Shown: positions 57,509 to 64,000 of the stretch, in pieces
Layout: each line of letters starts with the position of its first letter
How positions within the stretch are numbered: the stretch's first letter is position 1
Assembly: GCF_963675635.1 (NCBI RefSeq)
Contig: NZ_OY776488.1
Coordinates: 2,376,001-2,440,000, forward strand
Direction: 5' to 3'
DNA length: 64,000 bases
Origin: an uncultured Pseudodesulfovibrio sp.
GTDB taxonomy: Bacteria > Desulfobacterota > Desulfovibrionia > Desulfovibrionales > Desulfovibrionaceae
The notes under the pieces: model-generated
Told to the model about the DNA's origin: nothing
Databases searched by the model: none
What the model saw: only the letters and a program-made list of their open reading frames with translations
Position numbers and translations under genes: made by a program

Positions 57509-57769
57509 TTATTCGTCGCCCCGAACAGGCTGGAACTCTGCCCACCCCTGTCCAATGGGGGAATCTTCGACAACAACCGTCACCCGCCGTTTCACGACCC
57601 GCTCGCCTCTGCACAGCTTGCAGGGTTTTGGCTCGTCTTCGGGCAGACCAACGCCCTGATGCCCCCATCCGTCACACCGAGGGCAAACAATGAGGTCCTC
57701 ATGATTGCCCGCCCGTGCGTTTAGCAGGAATTCCTGCCTTTCGATTCGTTCCCGTCGCGTCATAGCCAC
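57509..57769 (-). CDS. Small zinc-ribbon protein with CxxC pairs, 86 aa
   Basis: The protein has CPRCDGWGHQG near residues 29-39 and CKLCRGERVV near 50-59, a DnaJ-like CXXCXG pair that should bind one zinc. The rest is charged. It is preceded by the 67-residue gene and followed after 12 bases by the 58-residue gene. Such phage proteins often act as host-takeover or DNA-binding factors; no more can be said here. Confidence 0.72.
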   Translation of the reverse strand: MAMTRRERIERQEFLLNARAGNHEDLIVCPRCDGWGHQGVGLPEDEPKPCKLCRGERVVKRRVTVVVEDSPIGQGWAEFQPVRGDE

Positions 57770-57797
57770 TTCATTTCCTAGCTGAGCATGCTGAAAA

Positions 57798-58001
57798 CTA
57801 CACGAACGGCGTAAACAACAGGTATAGAATGCAGTCCCCGAATTCTGCGGAAAGAGTGTAGGCCGTCCGACCCTGCAACTTCAATTCAACATCACCGACC
57901 ATCAAGAGCGAAAGCCGTTCTTTCAACAGCCTTAGCAACTCCGCCGGTGGTACCGGCTCGAGCTTCCATGAAACCGCGATCAAATCAAAATCTCGTGCCA
58001 A
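57798..58001 (-). CDS. Small hypothetical protein, 67 aa (TTG start)
   Basis: An open frame reading MARDFDLIAVSWKLEPVPPA with a hydrophobic, probably amphipathic C-terminus (YLLFTPFV). The only start codon after the preceding in-frame stop is TTG, and no ribosome binding site lies directly before it. GGAG instead serves an 18-codon frame beginning at the ATG near 58040 in another frame that overlaps its start, so it may be expressed by coupling from that mini-frame. Weakly supported. Confidence 0.4.
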   Translation of the reverse strand: MARDFDLIAVSWKLEPVPPAELLRLLKERLSLLMVGDVELKLQGRTAYTLSAEFGDCILYLLFTPFV

Positions 58002-58159
58002 ACTGCCATGGACAGCGGAGGCGTTGCTTTCTTCATGCTTAACTCCAAATTATTAACCAATTGACCCCCTACAACGGCCAGTCGAGTTGACATTGCTGCT
58101 CGTTTCCAATCAATCTGTCTGGTAATTAGATATTCAAATTCACGCTGGAGGTAGTATTC

Positions 58160-59812
58160 ATGGCAAATCCCGCGCATCTGGCGCAATTGGAAAAGGACAT
58201 TGAGACTTGGCAGAAATGGAGAAAAAAGAATCCTGAAAGCGTTTTTACAGAGTGTAAAAGGGAAAAGTTTGTCGGAGCTGATTTTGCAAGAGCTAACCTT
58301 GAGGGGGTCAACCTTGAGGGGGTCAACCTTGAGGGGGCTAACCTTGAGGGGGCTAACCTTGAGGGGGCAAACCTTGAGTGGGCAAACCTTGAGGGGGCAA
58401 ACCTTGAGAGAGCAAACCTTGAGGGAGCGAGCCTTGTAGGGACGGACCTCAAAAGGGCAAACCTCATAGGAGCAAATCTCAAAAAGGCGGACCTCAAAAG
58501 GGCAAACCTCATAGGGGCACATCTCATGGGGGCTAAGTTGGATAAGGCGAACATCCAGACGGCGTTCCTCATAAAGGCGAATCTTGAAACAGCGGATCTT
58601 GAAGCGGCGGATCTTAAGGGTGCCAGTCTCCAAAAGGCCAATCTCAGAGGGGCGAATCTTAAGGCGGCGATACTCTTTAGGACGAATCTCAGGGGAACCA
58701 ACCTCAATAGGGCAAACCTCCAGGGGACAAACTTCAGAGAGGCTGAACTCATGACTGCACACCTCGTGAAGGCGAACCTTGAGAAAGCGAACCTCGAACG
58801 GGCCGACTTTCAAGGAGCGAACCTCCAAGGAGCTGATCTCCGAAAGGCCGTCTTGGCAAAAACCATATTCTCCTCTGCTCAAGATCTCGAGCGACTGTGC
58901 TTTCCACTGAGCAGCGAACAACTCGCCGGATGTATGTTTAAAGAGGAGGCAAATTTTTATGACAGATTTGAAAAGGAAGAGTCGCTGGCCCCCCAAAGAG
59001 TAGGAGAATATCCTATCCCTCGTATGGTAGTGCACTACACAGACAAAACCCCATGGACGCCCTATGAAATGGTACTCTTTTTTGGCGCGATCCACGACAT
59101 TTACAACAAAATTATGTACTTGCTGACAACAGAAGATAAGGATCAGGAAACACTTGTAAAAAATTTGCTTAATCCGACCCGCACTCGACCTCTCCCGCAA
59201 AACAATTTGGCTGTGACTAATGTTGACTATGGTTCTATGACGACTGAGTTTGTCAATGCCTATACCCTTCTCAAAGATTACGTCCCGGGAACTGTCAAAG
59301 CGACCACAGCCTTGTTTTTGACAAGTTACGCAGTCAAGGTAATCACTCAAGCGATCATCAAAATCGCGGCAGCTATCAAAAGCACCAACGAAGCCAGGGC
59401 AAGCAAATATGCCCAAGCTCAAGCCAAGGCCAACCTCCGAAAAACCGAAGTTGAAATACGCAATGCTGAGCTCGAGGGTGATCTGCTTAACCAAAAAGTC
59501 ATGTCGAATAATCTCAAGGCATCTGCTGTCGCACTTTCCGAGGAACAAAATTTGCTGGCCACAGTTCGCGCTGAGCATGCAAAGGAGGAATTGGTTCATA
59601 ATTCCAACGGATACAAAACCATGGTCAAATATGTCACCGAACACGCCTCGAATCCGATCGTAGCAAAAAATGCCGATACCATTGTCTCGCAAACCCTTGA
59701 CCGGGGAGTACAGATATTCTCCACCCTCTCCACCAACCGAAAAGAACTTGTAGAGATTCAAACATTCAATTTTTTGGAAAAAATAACAGATGAAAACGAC
59801 AAAAAGAATTAA
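58160..59812 (+). CDS. Pentapeptide-repeat protein with helical C-terminal region, phage cargo
   Basis: A 550-residue protein. Residues 1-35 (ANPAHLAQLEKDIETWQKWRKK) match the N-terminal cap often seen in stand-alone pentapeptide-repeat proteins. About forty A(N/D)LxG repeats follow from 36 to 235, forming a right-handed beta helix. Nine of them are encoded by near-identical 15-bp DNA units. The C-terminal 315 residues are unlike any family I know: a hydrophobic or amphipathic stretch near 377-408, a coiled coil near 412-447 and a charged end. It is the only plus-strand gene among minus-strand phage genes, has GGAGG before its ATG and is A+T-richer than its neighbours, all signs of a separately acquired cargo (moron) gene. 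Defence or toxin function is inference. Confidence 0.85.
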   Translation: MANPAHLAQLEKDIETWQKWRKKNPESVFTECKREKFVGADFARANLEGVNLEGVNLEGANLEGANLEGANLEWANLEGANLERANLEGASLVGTDLKRANLIGANLKKADLKRANLIGAHLMGAKLDKANIQTAFLIKANLETADLEAADLKGASLQKANLRGANLKAAILFRTNLRGTNLNRANLQGTNFREAELMTAHLVKANLEKANLERADFQGANLQGADLRKAVLAKTIFSSAQDLERLCFPLSSEQLAGCMFKEEANFYDRFEKEESLAPQRVGEYPIPRMVVHYTDKTPWTPYEMVLFFGAIHDIYNKIMYLLTTEDKDQETLVKNLLNPTRTRPLPQNNLAVTNVDYGSMTTEFVNAYTLLKDYVPGTVKATTALFLTSYAVKVITQAIIKIAAAIKSTNEARASKYAQAQAKANLRKTEVEIRNAELEGDLLNQKVMSNNLKASAVALSEEQNLLATVRAEHAKEELVHNSNGYKTMVKYVTEHASNPIVAKNADTIVSQTLDRGVQIFSTLSTNRKELVEIQTFNFLEKITDENDKKN

Positions 59813-59920
59813 TTTTCCTCGCCTCCTTTCTTCGAAATCGGTCAGCGGAACAGGGGCATTGCCTACAGCATGGAGAATATGGGTTATACTCATTTCCCCC
59901 CTCCTTTTATAAACCACGGC

Positions 59921-60490
59921 TTACAAACTACTCATGCCCATATGGGCAATCTCACGGTTGACCAGATACAATATCTGCTGCTCGGGCGAGCGGAATTCAT
60001 CGATGGCAATACCCCGGAGCTTTTCCAACAACTCGGGATGATCGGCAAAAGAAACACGCAGACAGTCAGGGTCTTTCCGGACCGCAGAGGGTACGCATTC
60101 AGCCACAGCCGGAACTGTCTCCACCATCTCCGGGACCTTGACCTGCTGCGTTTTGGACTCTATCGAGCCTTCGCTCAGTTCCTCACGCATGGCGGCCCGT
60201 TCCTTGGCCCGCCGCTCCCCGTTGCACTTGTGGCACAACGTCTTGGACTGCAAAGTCTTCATCTGACCACATCCGACACAAAGCTTCTTTTCCTTTGACG
60301 GCATACCCACCTCCATCTCCACTTCGATTCCATTCTCATCCTCATCCCACGACTTCCACTCCTCGCACTCATTGCACTGTGGCGGCCTAGATAGTGAATT
60401 AAAGCTCCCCCCAGGAGACCGCGCACGCAGTCCCGCGCAGTGAGCCAGCGTGATCCGTGCATGAAGCTTGGTGCATTGAAAGAGCCGCAT
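59921..60490 (-). CDS. Phage Cys-rich zinc-ribbon protein, 189 aa
   Basis: The N-terminus has FQCTKLHARITLAHC and CNECEEW; a CVGCGQMKTLQSKTLCHKC zinc ribbon lies near residues 70-90; the C-terminal half is helical and ends EQQILYLVNREIAHM. It may be a phage transcription or host-control factor. The ATG at 60490 is preceded by a run of ten G with one base between, which both acts as a ribosome binding site and could vary in length. An in-frame GTG at 60535, inside the upstream gene, would place the run inside the coding sequence. Confidence 0.68.
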   Translation of the reverse strand: MRLFQCTKLHARITLAHCAGLRARSPGGSFNSLSRPPQCNECEEWKSWDEDENGIEVEMEVGMPSKEKKLCVGCGQMKTLQSKTLCHKCNGERRAKERAAMREELSEGSIESKTQQVKVPEMVETVPAVAECVPSAVRKDPDCLRVSFADHPELLEKLRGIAIDEFRSPEQQILYLVNREIAHMGMSSL

Positions 60491-60503
60491 TCCCCCCCCC
60501 CGA

Positions 60504-60728
60504 TCATTCAACGGGCGCGTTCCGCCCGGCCTCACGCATTGTCTTCGGATCTATCTGCCGCGAACATCTGGTCGCGCCCTTGCGACGCTTGCCCACCGGC
60601 AACCAGGTGAAACGCATTTCGCCCAGCCACTCCTCGGCTCTGGCGCAGCCGGCATCCCACAACGGGCACTCCCGATCATTGCACCGACTCCGATCCGGGC
60701 CGAGATCACGGGACTTGTACGCGCTCAT
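60504..60728 (-). CDS. Small Cys-rich phage protein, 74 aa
   Basis: Begins MSAYKSRDLGPDRSRCNDRE with CNDRECPLWDAGC and a later Cys in RKGATRC, giving four Cys for a possible zinc site. GGAGG lies before the ATG, and its start overlaps the stop of the upstream gene by four bases. It resembles the next protein upstream in its CxxxxC...C spacing, so the two may be distant paralogues. Confidence 0.68.
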   Translation of the reverse strand: MSAYKSRDLGPDRSRCNDRECPLWDAGCARAEEWLGEMRFTWLPVGKRRKGATRCSRQIDPKTMREAGRNAPVE

Positions 60729-60910
60729 GACACCTCCTTGGAGACGAAGTAGGCGCAGAAAGCCGAGTCGCCTCGATTGTGCTTGAAATTGTGGGGTTCG
60801 CCCGAATTGCCAGGCCGCTGGCACTTGTGGCGGGACGGACACCCCTCATCTATGCAGCGCAAAGGCTTGCGCAGACAGCCGCGTTCCGTCCGCCGTTCGG
60901 TAGTATTCAT
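60725..60910 (-). CDS. Small Cys-rich phage protein, 61 aa
   Basis: Begins MNTTERRTERGCLRKPLRCI with Cys at about 12, 19, 24, 30 and 54 (CIDEGCPSRHKC). AGGAGG precedes its ATG. It shares the general plan of the 74-residue protein: paired Cys, a basic stretch and a C-terminal FxAYFVSK end. Start and stop overlap both neighbours, so it belongs to the same tightly packed operon. Confidence 0.68.
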   Translation of the reverse strand: MNTTERRTERGCLRKPLRCIDEGCPSRHKCQRPGNSGEPHNFKHNRGDSAFCAYFVSKEVS

Positions 60911-61020
60911 CACTCGTCCTCCTCCGGCTTTTCCAGGTGTCCACGGATCGCGCCCATGGCAACCAGCACAAGCCCGATCACGAACAGCAGCTCGCCCACC
61001 ATGCTCAAGTCCCAATCCAT
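60910..61020 (-). CDS. Single-span membrane microprotein, 36 aa
   Basis: Reads MDWDLSMVGELLFVIGLVLV and continues to a charged end (EKPEEDE). One hydrophobic segment at about residues 8-25 would cross the membrane once. AAGGAG lies before the ATG, and its TGA overlaps the ATG of the next gene. Small single-span proteins in phage early operons can be superinfection-exclusion or antiholin-like factors; this is not shown here. Confidence 0.6.
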   Translation of the reverse strand: MDWDLSMVGELLFVIGLVLVAMGAIRGHLEKPEEDE

Positions 61021-61037
61021 GTGCGCTCTCCTTTTGG

Positions 61038-61478
61038 TTACTGGTGCGCCGCCATCCCGCCCTGTTCGACAGGCCGCTTGGCCGGGATGCGGATCTCGAT
61101 GTCCGGGTTGATCGCCTGCATCCGGGCCACCAGGTCCTCCATATGGAGATTGTCCATCTCGGCGCGCACGTCCGCCTCGATCTCATCCCGCAGCGAACAG
61201 CCGTTGACAGGCTCGTGGTGCTCGTCCGTGGTGATGGCAAAACGGTGCCCGCATTCGTCGCCGTCCAGAATCCAATCCGGGCTGTACCCGGTCAGCCGCC
61301 AGAGAGTGATGAGCCACCCGTCTGGAATGGAACACCGCCGTTTGGCATCCGAAATGGACGACTGACGGCAGCCGATCGCCTCGGCCAACTGCACCTGGGT
61401 GCGCACACCCAACACGTCTTTGATGCGCTGCAGCCGCTCCTCAAAAATCTGTTCTTGCGTCTTTTCCTTCCTGTTCAT
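61038..61478 (-). CDS. Helix-turn-helix protein, CI-type phage repressor-like
   Basis: A 146-residue protein. An HTH lies near residues 26-55 (TQVQLAEAIGCRQSSISDAK), followed by IPDGWLITLWRLTGYSPDWI, the pattern of P2/CI-like repressor N-termini, and a helical C-terminus without a LexA-type protease core. GGAGG precedes the ATG. It lies within the early minus-strand operon, unlike the divergent repressor at 63635, so it may be a second regulator, for example an antirepressor-type or late-gene control protein. Confidence 0.8.
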   Translation of the reverse strand: MNRKEKTQEQIFEERLQRIKDVLGVRTQVQLAEAIGCRQSSISDAKRRCSIPDGWLITLWRLTGYSPDWILDGDECGHRFAITTDEHHEPVNGCSLRDEIEADVRAEMDNLHMEDLVARMQAINPDIEIRIPAKRPVEQGGMAAHQ

Positions 61479-61494
61479 TGCAACCTCCATATTT

Positions 61495-61728
61495 TTACCT
61501 GTCTCCATTGGGCAGGCTGAAATCCATTCCACCGTCCTGTGTCGCCCTTCCCGCCACGGTTGCCGCCTGCTCCTCGCAGATATGCAACGCGGCCTTGAGA
61601 TACATATTGGCGATGATCACTTTGGGTATCGCCTTGCCCGGCAACCGCCCGCGCACTCCGGTCAGATCCCGGATCAGCGCGTCCCCCTGTTCAAGCAGGG
61701 CACGGATATCGCTGACTGCCGCAGGCAT
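61495..61728 (-). CDS. Small hypothetical phage protein, 77 aa
   Basis: A mostly helical protein beginning MPAAVSDIRALLEQGDALIR with one Cys (ALHICEEQ). AAGGAG lies before its ATG, and it starts four bases after the stop of the CII-like gene. I do not recognise a family. Confidence 0.65.
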   Translation of the reverse strand: MPAAVSDIRALLEQGDALIRDLTGVRGRLPGKAIPKVIIANMYLKAALHICEEQAATVAGRATQDGGMDFSLPNGDR

Positions 61729-61731
61729 GAC

Positions 61732-62199
61732 TTACTCCTTGGTCAGCCGCAGCTCGGCCCGACAGGCCACAATGGCCCCCTGGAGCCCGGTCAGTGCGGC
61801 CTGGGCCTGGGCTTCAAATTTCTCCAACTCGTCCATTCGCACGGCAGCCCCGCCCGGACCGTCTTCGGATGTGGCATGCTCGTAGCTCCTGGCCAGGGCC
61901 CCCAGCTCGCCCATGGCTTGCATGAACTGCCGCCGCGCCCCGTCCGCGCCTTTCATCTCGGGCAAACGCAGGAACACGCCCCCTCTGGCACCGGCCAGTC
62001 CGTGCATGATCCTGTCCTCGGGGTCGCACTTCTCCATCACCGGTAGCAGCAGGTCCATGCCCGCCTTGTTGCTCAGGTTCTCCGGGTTCAGCTCGTTGAG
62101 CAGGGTATTGCGCGACTTACCTACCATGGCGGACAACAGGTCCGACTTCTTGGAGTCGATGACCACGTCGTGAACGAATTCTGAAAGGGGCTTGTCCAT
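61732..62199 (-). CDS. CII (CP76)-like phage regulatory protein
   Basis: A 155-residue protein whose first 60 residues (MDKPLSEFVHDVVIDSKKSD, then LVGKSRNTLLNELNPENLSNKAG) match the phage regulatory protein CII/CP76 family (PF06892) of P2-like and related phages. The residue pattern fits a DNA-binding helix-turn-helix with a helical oligomerisation tail (residues 100-155). CII-type proteins set the lysis-lysogeny choice or early replication. It follows the DNA ligase gene after 44 bases. Confidence 0.85.
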   Translation of the reverse strand: MDKPLSEFVHDVVIDSKKSDLLSAMVGKSRNTLLNELNPENLSNKAGMDLLLPVMEKCDPEDRIMHGLAGARGGVFLRLPEMKGADGARRQFMQAMGELGALARSYEHATSEDGPGGAAVRMDELEKFEAQAQAALTGLQGAIVACRAELRLTKE

Positions 62200-62243
62200 G
62201 AAACTTTATCCTTCGTTAATGTGCAGGTTCCAAAAAAATATGC

Positions 62244-63113
62244 TCAGTTGCCACTATGGACAGCTTTGTCAGGCCTCGGACGACGAAACACGGGATTGCG
62301 CAGGCTCCCTCTGCGGGTGACGCCCCGATGGAACACCTCGACCACATCGGGGCAGTCCCGATACAGCGTCCGCTTCATCTCCGTGGTCAGCCCGGACGTA
62401 ATCCGCACCGGCACCTCGCCGTGCAGACACACGATGGCCTTGATCTCTTCCCTGCCTTCTACTGCCTCGACGCGGGACACCGGCAGATCAACGGACTGGA
62501 ACGGCACTCGGCGCAGCCAGAATGGGGACAGCCCCGGCAGATAGGGAGCATCAGCCACCTTGAACACCGCGCCCTCGAACCCGTCGTCCACAAACTGGTC
62601 CCGATAGAGGTCAAAGATGTTATCGGACAGGCTTCCGGCCAGTGGGCAGTGACGCACCAGCCGAACAGGCCCCGGCCCCATGCGCTCAAACGCACGAGCC
62701 AGGGCCTCGGTCCGGGAGGTGAGGGGGGTATCGGGAAGACAGATGTCGAAAATGTTGAGCCGCAGCTCGTGATAACGGGACTCGATGTGCCCCTGCACGA
62801 TCTCGCGCAGGACCTCAATGCCTTCGGGGTGGTCCAGCTCGCTGTCAAAGACGGCGCTGCCGCAGCAGAAGAACTCCAGCTCATACGTCAGATGAATAAG
62901 AGCAGCGTTAAAATGCTCCCCAAACTCAAGGGGGAATCCGTTGCGCGAAAACAGTTTGAGCCCGTACCCGTCCGCCCCGCACCGGAAGCCGTCCAACTTG
63001 GGCGACACCAGCACGTTGTCACTGGTCCGGGCCAACCTGGCAAAATTGCCGAAGTCGTCGGAGCAGAGCTGGAACTGCGGCGTAATCGGAGGCTTTTGCG
63101 AAGATTTTCTCAC
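62244..63113 (-). CDS. ATP-dependent DNA ligase, phage type
   Basis: A 289-residue covalent nucleotidyltransferase. The adenylation motif is SPKLDGFR (Lys about residue 38), followed by FSRNG, motif III-like AVFDSELDHPEG, motif IV EGAVFKV and motif V in FWLRRVPF, where the usual W-L-K-x-K is replaced by Arg-Arg. The C-terminal OB fold ends with RNPVFRRPRPDK, the RxDK of motif VI. The length equals that of minimal phage ligases. A ligase in the early operon suggests that the phage repairs or replicates DNA with its own enzyme. It overlaps the HTH gene upstream by four bases. Confidence 0.85.
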   Translation of the reverse strand: MRKSSQKPPITPQFQLCSDDFGNFARLARTSDNVLVSPKLDGFRCGADGYGLKLFSRNGFPLEFGEHFNAALIHLTYELEFFCCGSAVFDSELDHPEGIEVLREIVQGHIESRYHELRLNIFDICLPDTPLTSRTEALARAFERMGPGPVRLVRHCPLAGSLSDNIFDLYRDQFVDDGFEGAVFKVADAPYLPGLSPFWLRRVPFQSVDLPVSRVEAVEGREEIKAIVCLHGEVPVRITSGLTTEMKRTLYRDCPDVVEVFHRGVTRRGSLRNPVFRRPRPDKAVHSGN

Positions 63114-63409
63114 ATCGTCACCGGACCTGGGTCTACTCCATGCTCTTCAAGGGCGGACAAGCAAAGATCCCGCTCAGCGCGCAGCCGACGGTTCTCCTCG
63201 CGTAACTCGGCTGCCGAGAGCGACACATGGACTCGAAGATGCTTGGGAAAATAGGCGTTCACAGCCTTGGCTACTTTCTTCGGGGCCAGGCCGCGCTCAA
63301 GGGCGTTGTACACCTTGCGTATCTCGATACCGGTCTCCTGCGAGATTTTTCCCGGCTTGAGATCGTTCTCGATCATGAACAGTCTTCGTGCTTTCTTGTC
63401 ATTACTCAT
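63110..63409 (-). CDS. Small phage HTH-like protein, 99 aa, first gene of the early operon
   Basis: The N-terminal half (LKPGKISQETGIEIRKVYNALERG) has a helix-turn-helix pattern like that of phage Cox or early regulators; the second half has a Leu/Glu-rich helix with heptads (LSAAELREENRRLRAERDL) that suggests a coiled-coil dimer. It is the first gene transcribed leftward from the switch region and overlaps the ligase gene by ATGA. Confidence 0.7.
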   Translation of the reverse strand: MSNDKKARRLFMIENDLKPGKISQETGIEIRKVYNALERGLAPKKVAKAVNAYFPKHLRVHVSLSAAELREENRRLRAERDLCLSALEEHGVDPGPVTM

Positions 63410-63444
63410 AGTTTTGAGTAGAAAGGGTTAGATAGTTGAGTTTG

Positions 63445-63459
63445 AAACAACGCTTGTTT
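63445..63459. promoter_or_regulatory. Palindrome in the phage switch region
   Basis: AAACAA-CGC-TTGTTT, a 6-3-6 palindrome about 35 bases upstream of the leftward HTH gene start; a candidate operator for the early promoter. Confidence 0.35.
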
Positions 63460-63578
63460 TCAGCAAAGCCTTTAAACACAGCATGTTGCTTTGAAATCCT
63501 TGTCTCCGGTGTGCTTCTTTTGGAAGCCCTGCTCGCTGCGCCCTGGTCGGATAGAGCGAGCATCATGAAATTGAAACT

Positions 63579-63617
63579 ATGCGAGAATTTATGCACAGTC
63601 AACGAGTTTTCTCGCAT
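63579..63617. promoter_or_regulatory. Inverted-repeat operator candidate before the CI-like repressor
   Basis: ATGCGAGAA (63579-63587) and TTCTCGCAT (63609-63617) are perfect 9-base inverted half-sites 21 bases apart; the right half also forms CGAG-TTTT-CTCG. The site ends 17 bases before the rightward repressor start, in the 225-base divergent region, so it is a likely autoregulation site. Confidence 0.55.
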
Positions 63618-63634
63618 TTAAGGGTAATATTTTC

Positions 63635-64000
63635 GTGAAATGGCCTGAACAGTTTGAAATAATTATGCAAAAAGCCGAGAGGAATCTCTCAACTCTCGGC
63701 GGCAGAATTAGCCTGACCCAGTTGGACTCCTTCCTCGGCGTGACGAGGGGCAAATCCCGCAACTGGTCCAAAGGCCAGCGCCCCAGCGCCGACGATCTGG
63801 AAACGATCGCGTACAAGCTCGGGTTCAATCCTATTTGGTTGTTGACGGGAATCGGCGACCCTGAAGCCCCCTGGCAACTCGACCACACGACCGACCTTGT
63901 CATCGATCGTAAGGACGGACAGCTGGCCGTGGGTGAAATCACGAAAAACTGCCCCATCACCGCGGCGGTGTACGAAATAGAGTCGGCCATGAAAAAGGCA
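63635..64000 (+). CDS. CI-like phage repressor, N-terminal part (cut by window end)
   Basis: An open frame of 122 codons without stop up to the window end. From GTG at 63635 it reads KWPEQFEIIMQKAERNLSTL and contains an HTH with LTQLDSFLGVTRGKSRNWSK followed by PSADDLETIAYKLGFNPIWL, the pattern of Cro/CI-type repressors such as those of P2-like and Mu-like phages (Bac_DNA-binding CI, PF07022-like). AAGGG lies 11 bases upstream; an ATG 30 bases further in is the alternative start. Divergent from the early operon, it is the expected lysogeny repressor. Confidence 0.82.
   Translation, partial: MKWPEQFEIIMQKAERNLSTLGGRISLTQLDSFLGVTRGKSRNWSKGQRPSADDLETIAYKLGFNPIWLLTGIGDPEAPWQLDHTTDLVIDRKDGQLAVGEITKNCPITAAVYEIESAMKKA

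Larger units (their letters stand above)
54940..64000. mobile_element. Phage-like integrated element (left part; right end outside window)
   Basis: From just after the MBL-gene terminator to the window end, the genes change in kind: a large serine recombinase, many small tightly packed minus-strand genes with overlapping stops and starts, several tiny Cys-rich proteins, a CII-like regulator, a DNA ligase and a divergent CI-like repressor. This is the usual order of an integrase-to-immunity arm of a temperate phage. No tRNA or obvious duplicated core marks the left attachment site, which must lie between about 54940 and 54985. Virion genes, apart from two small candidates, lie beyond the window. 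Confidence 0.8.

Noticed and set aside
55963-57693. Open frame of 576 codons opposite the serine integrase
   Set aside because: Pro/Arg/His-rich composition typical of an antisense GC-rich frame; the integrase motifs are on the minus strand.
58295-58429. CRISPR-like tandem repeats
   Set aside because: Units are 15 bp, without spacers and in frame with a pentapeptide-repeat protein.
57980-59917. 645-codon open frame opposite the pentapeptide-repeat gene
   Set aside because: An antisense echo of the 15-bp periodic repeat; the plus-strand frame has the ribosome binding site, cap and consensus A(N/D)LxG.

Overview
The window looks like chromosomal DNA of a sulfate-reducing delta-proteobacterium of the Desulfovibrio/Pseudodesulfovibrio type. 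Supporting points are an nfnAB electron-bifurcation operon, a TAXI-type TRAP receptor with a membrane-anchored C-terminal extension, an atp operon that opens with paired b'/b subunits and lacks a and c, and many small redox and electrophile-stress genes. The genus is an inference from gene content; no rRNA or tRNA gene is present to test it.

Layout. Bases 1-4.9 kb: a truncated response regulator, a ~660 bp non-coding repeat, a TAXI receptor and, on the minus strand, nfnAB. Bases 5-13.8 kb: a structured leader with a small unknown gene, recQ, a copper-export block (copA, a secreted protein, copZ-like chaperone), an EamA exporter, a cysteine hydrolase and a radical SAM protein. Bases 14-19.9 kb: the rod-shape cluster mreB-mreC-mreD-mrdA-rodA plus a bactofilin. 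Bases 20-25.8 kb: atp genes b', b, delta, alpha, gamma, beta, epsilon, closed by a perfect-palindrome terminator. Bases 25.9-34.8 kb: a heptosyltransferase-like enzyme, YgjP and DUF523 proteins, an MFS carrier, cheD, a secreted acetolactate decarboxylase, a glycosyltransferase, an AMIN-domain protein, pstB-phoU and an Hpt protein. Bases 34.9-46.8 kb: an HxlR/nitroreductase/flavoprotein redox locus, a PAS histidine kinase, a zinc phospholipase C-like protein, a minus-strand run (AraC, cupin, GrpB, HD-GYP, NmrA-like SDR) and a hydantoinase/histone-deacetylase-like pair. Bases 46.9-54.9 kb: the second, inverted copy of the non-coding repeat, sppA, rpsA with a long leader, a LysM lytic transglycosylase lipoprotein, rlmB, a thermonuclease and an MBL-fold hydrolase.

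From about 54.95 kb to the window end lies an integrated phage-like element. It carries a large serine recombinase, small Cys-rich proteins, a CII (CP76)-like regulator, an ATP-dependent DNA ligase, an HTH protein and, divergently, the start of a CI-like repressor with an inverted-repeat operator candidate in between. A lone plus-strand gene inside it, at 58160-59812, encodes a long pentapeptide-repeat protein with a helical C-terminal region. It is the best candidate here for a poorly described system, as phage cargo with a possible defence or effector role. The other two items that stand out are the inverted pair of structured non-coding repeats (351-1012 and 46889-47535) and the hydantoinase plus HDAC-like pair with an added four-cysteine tail.

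All calls come from reading the sequence and recalling family motifs; no search or structure prediction was run.
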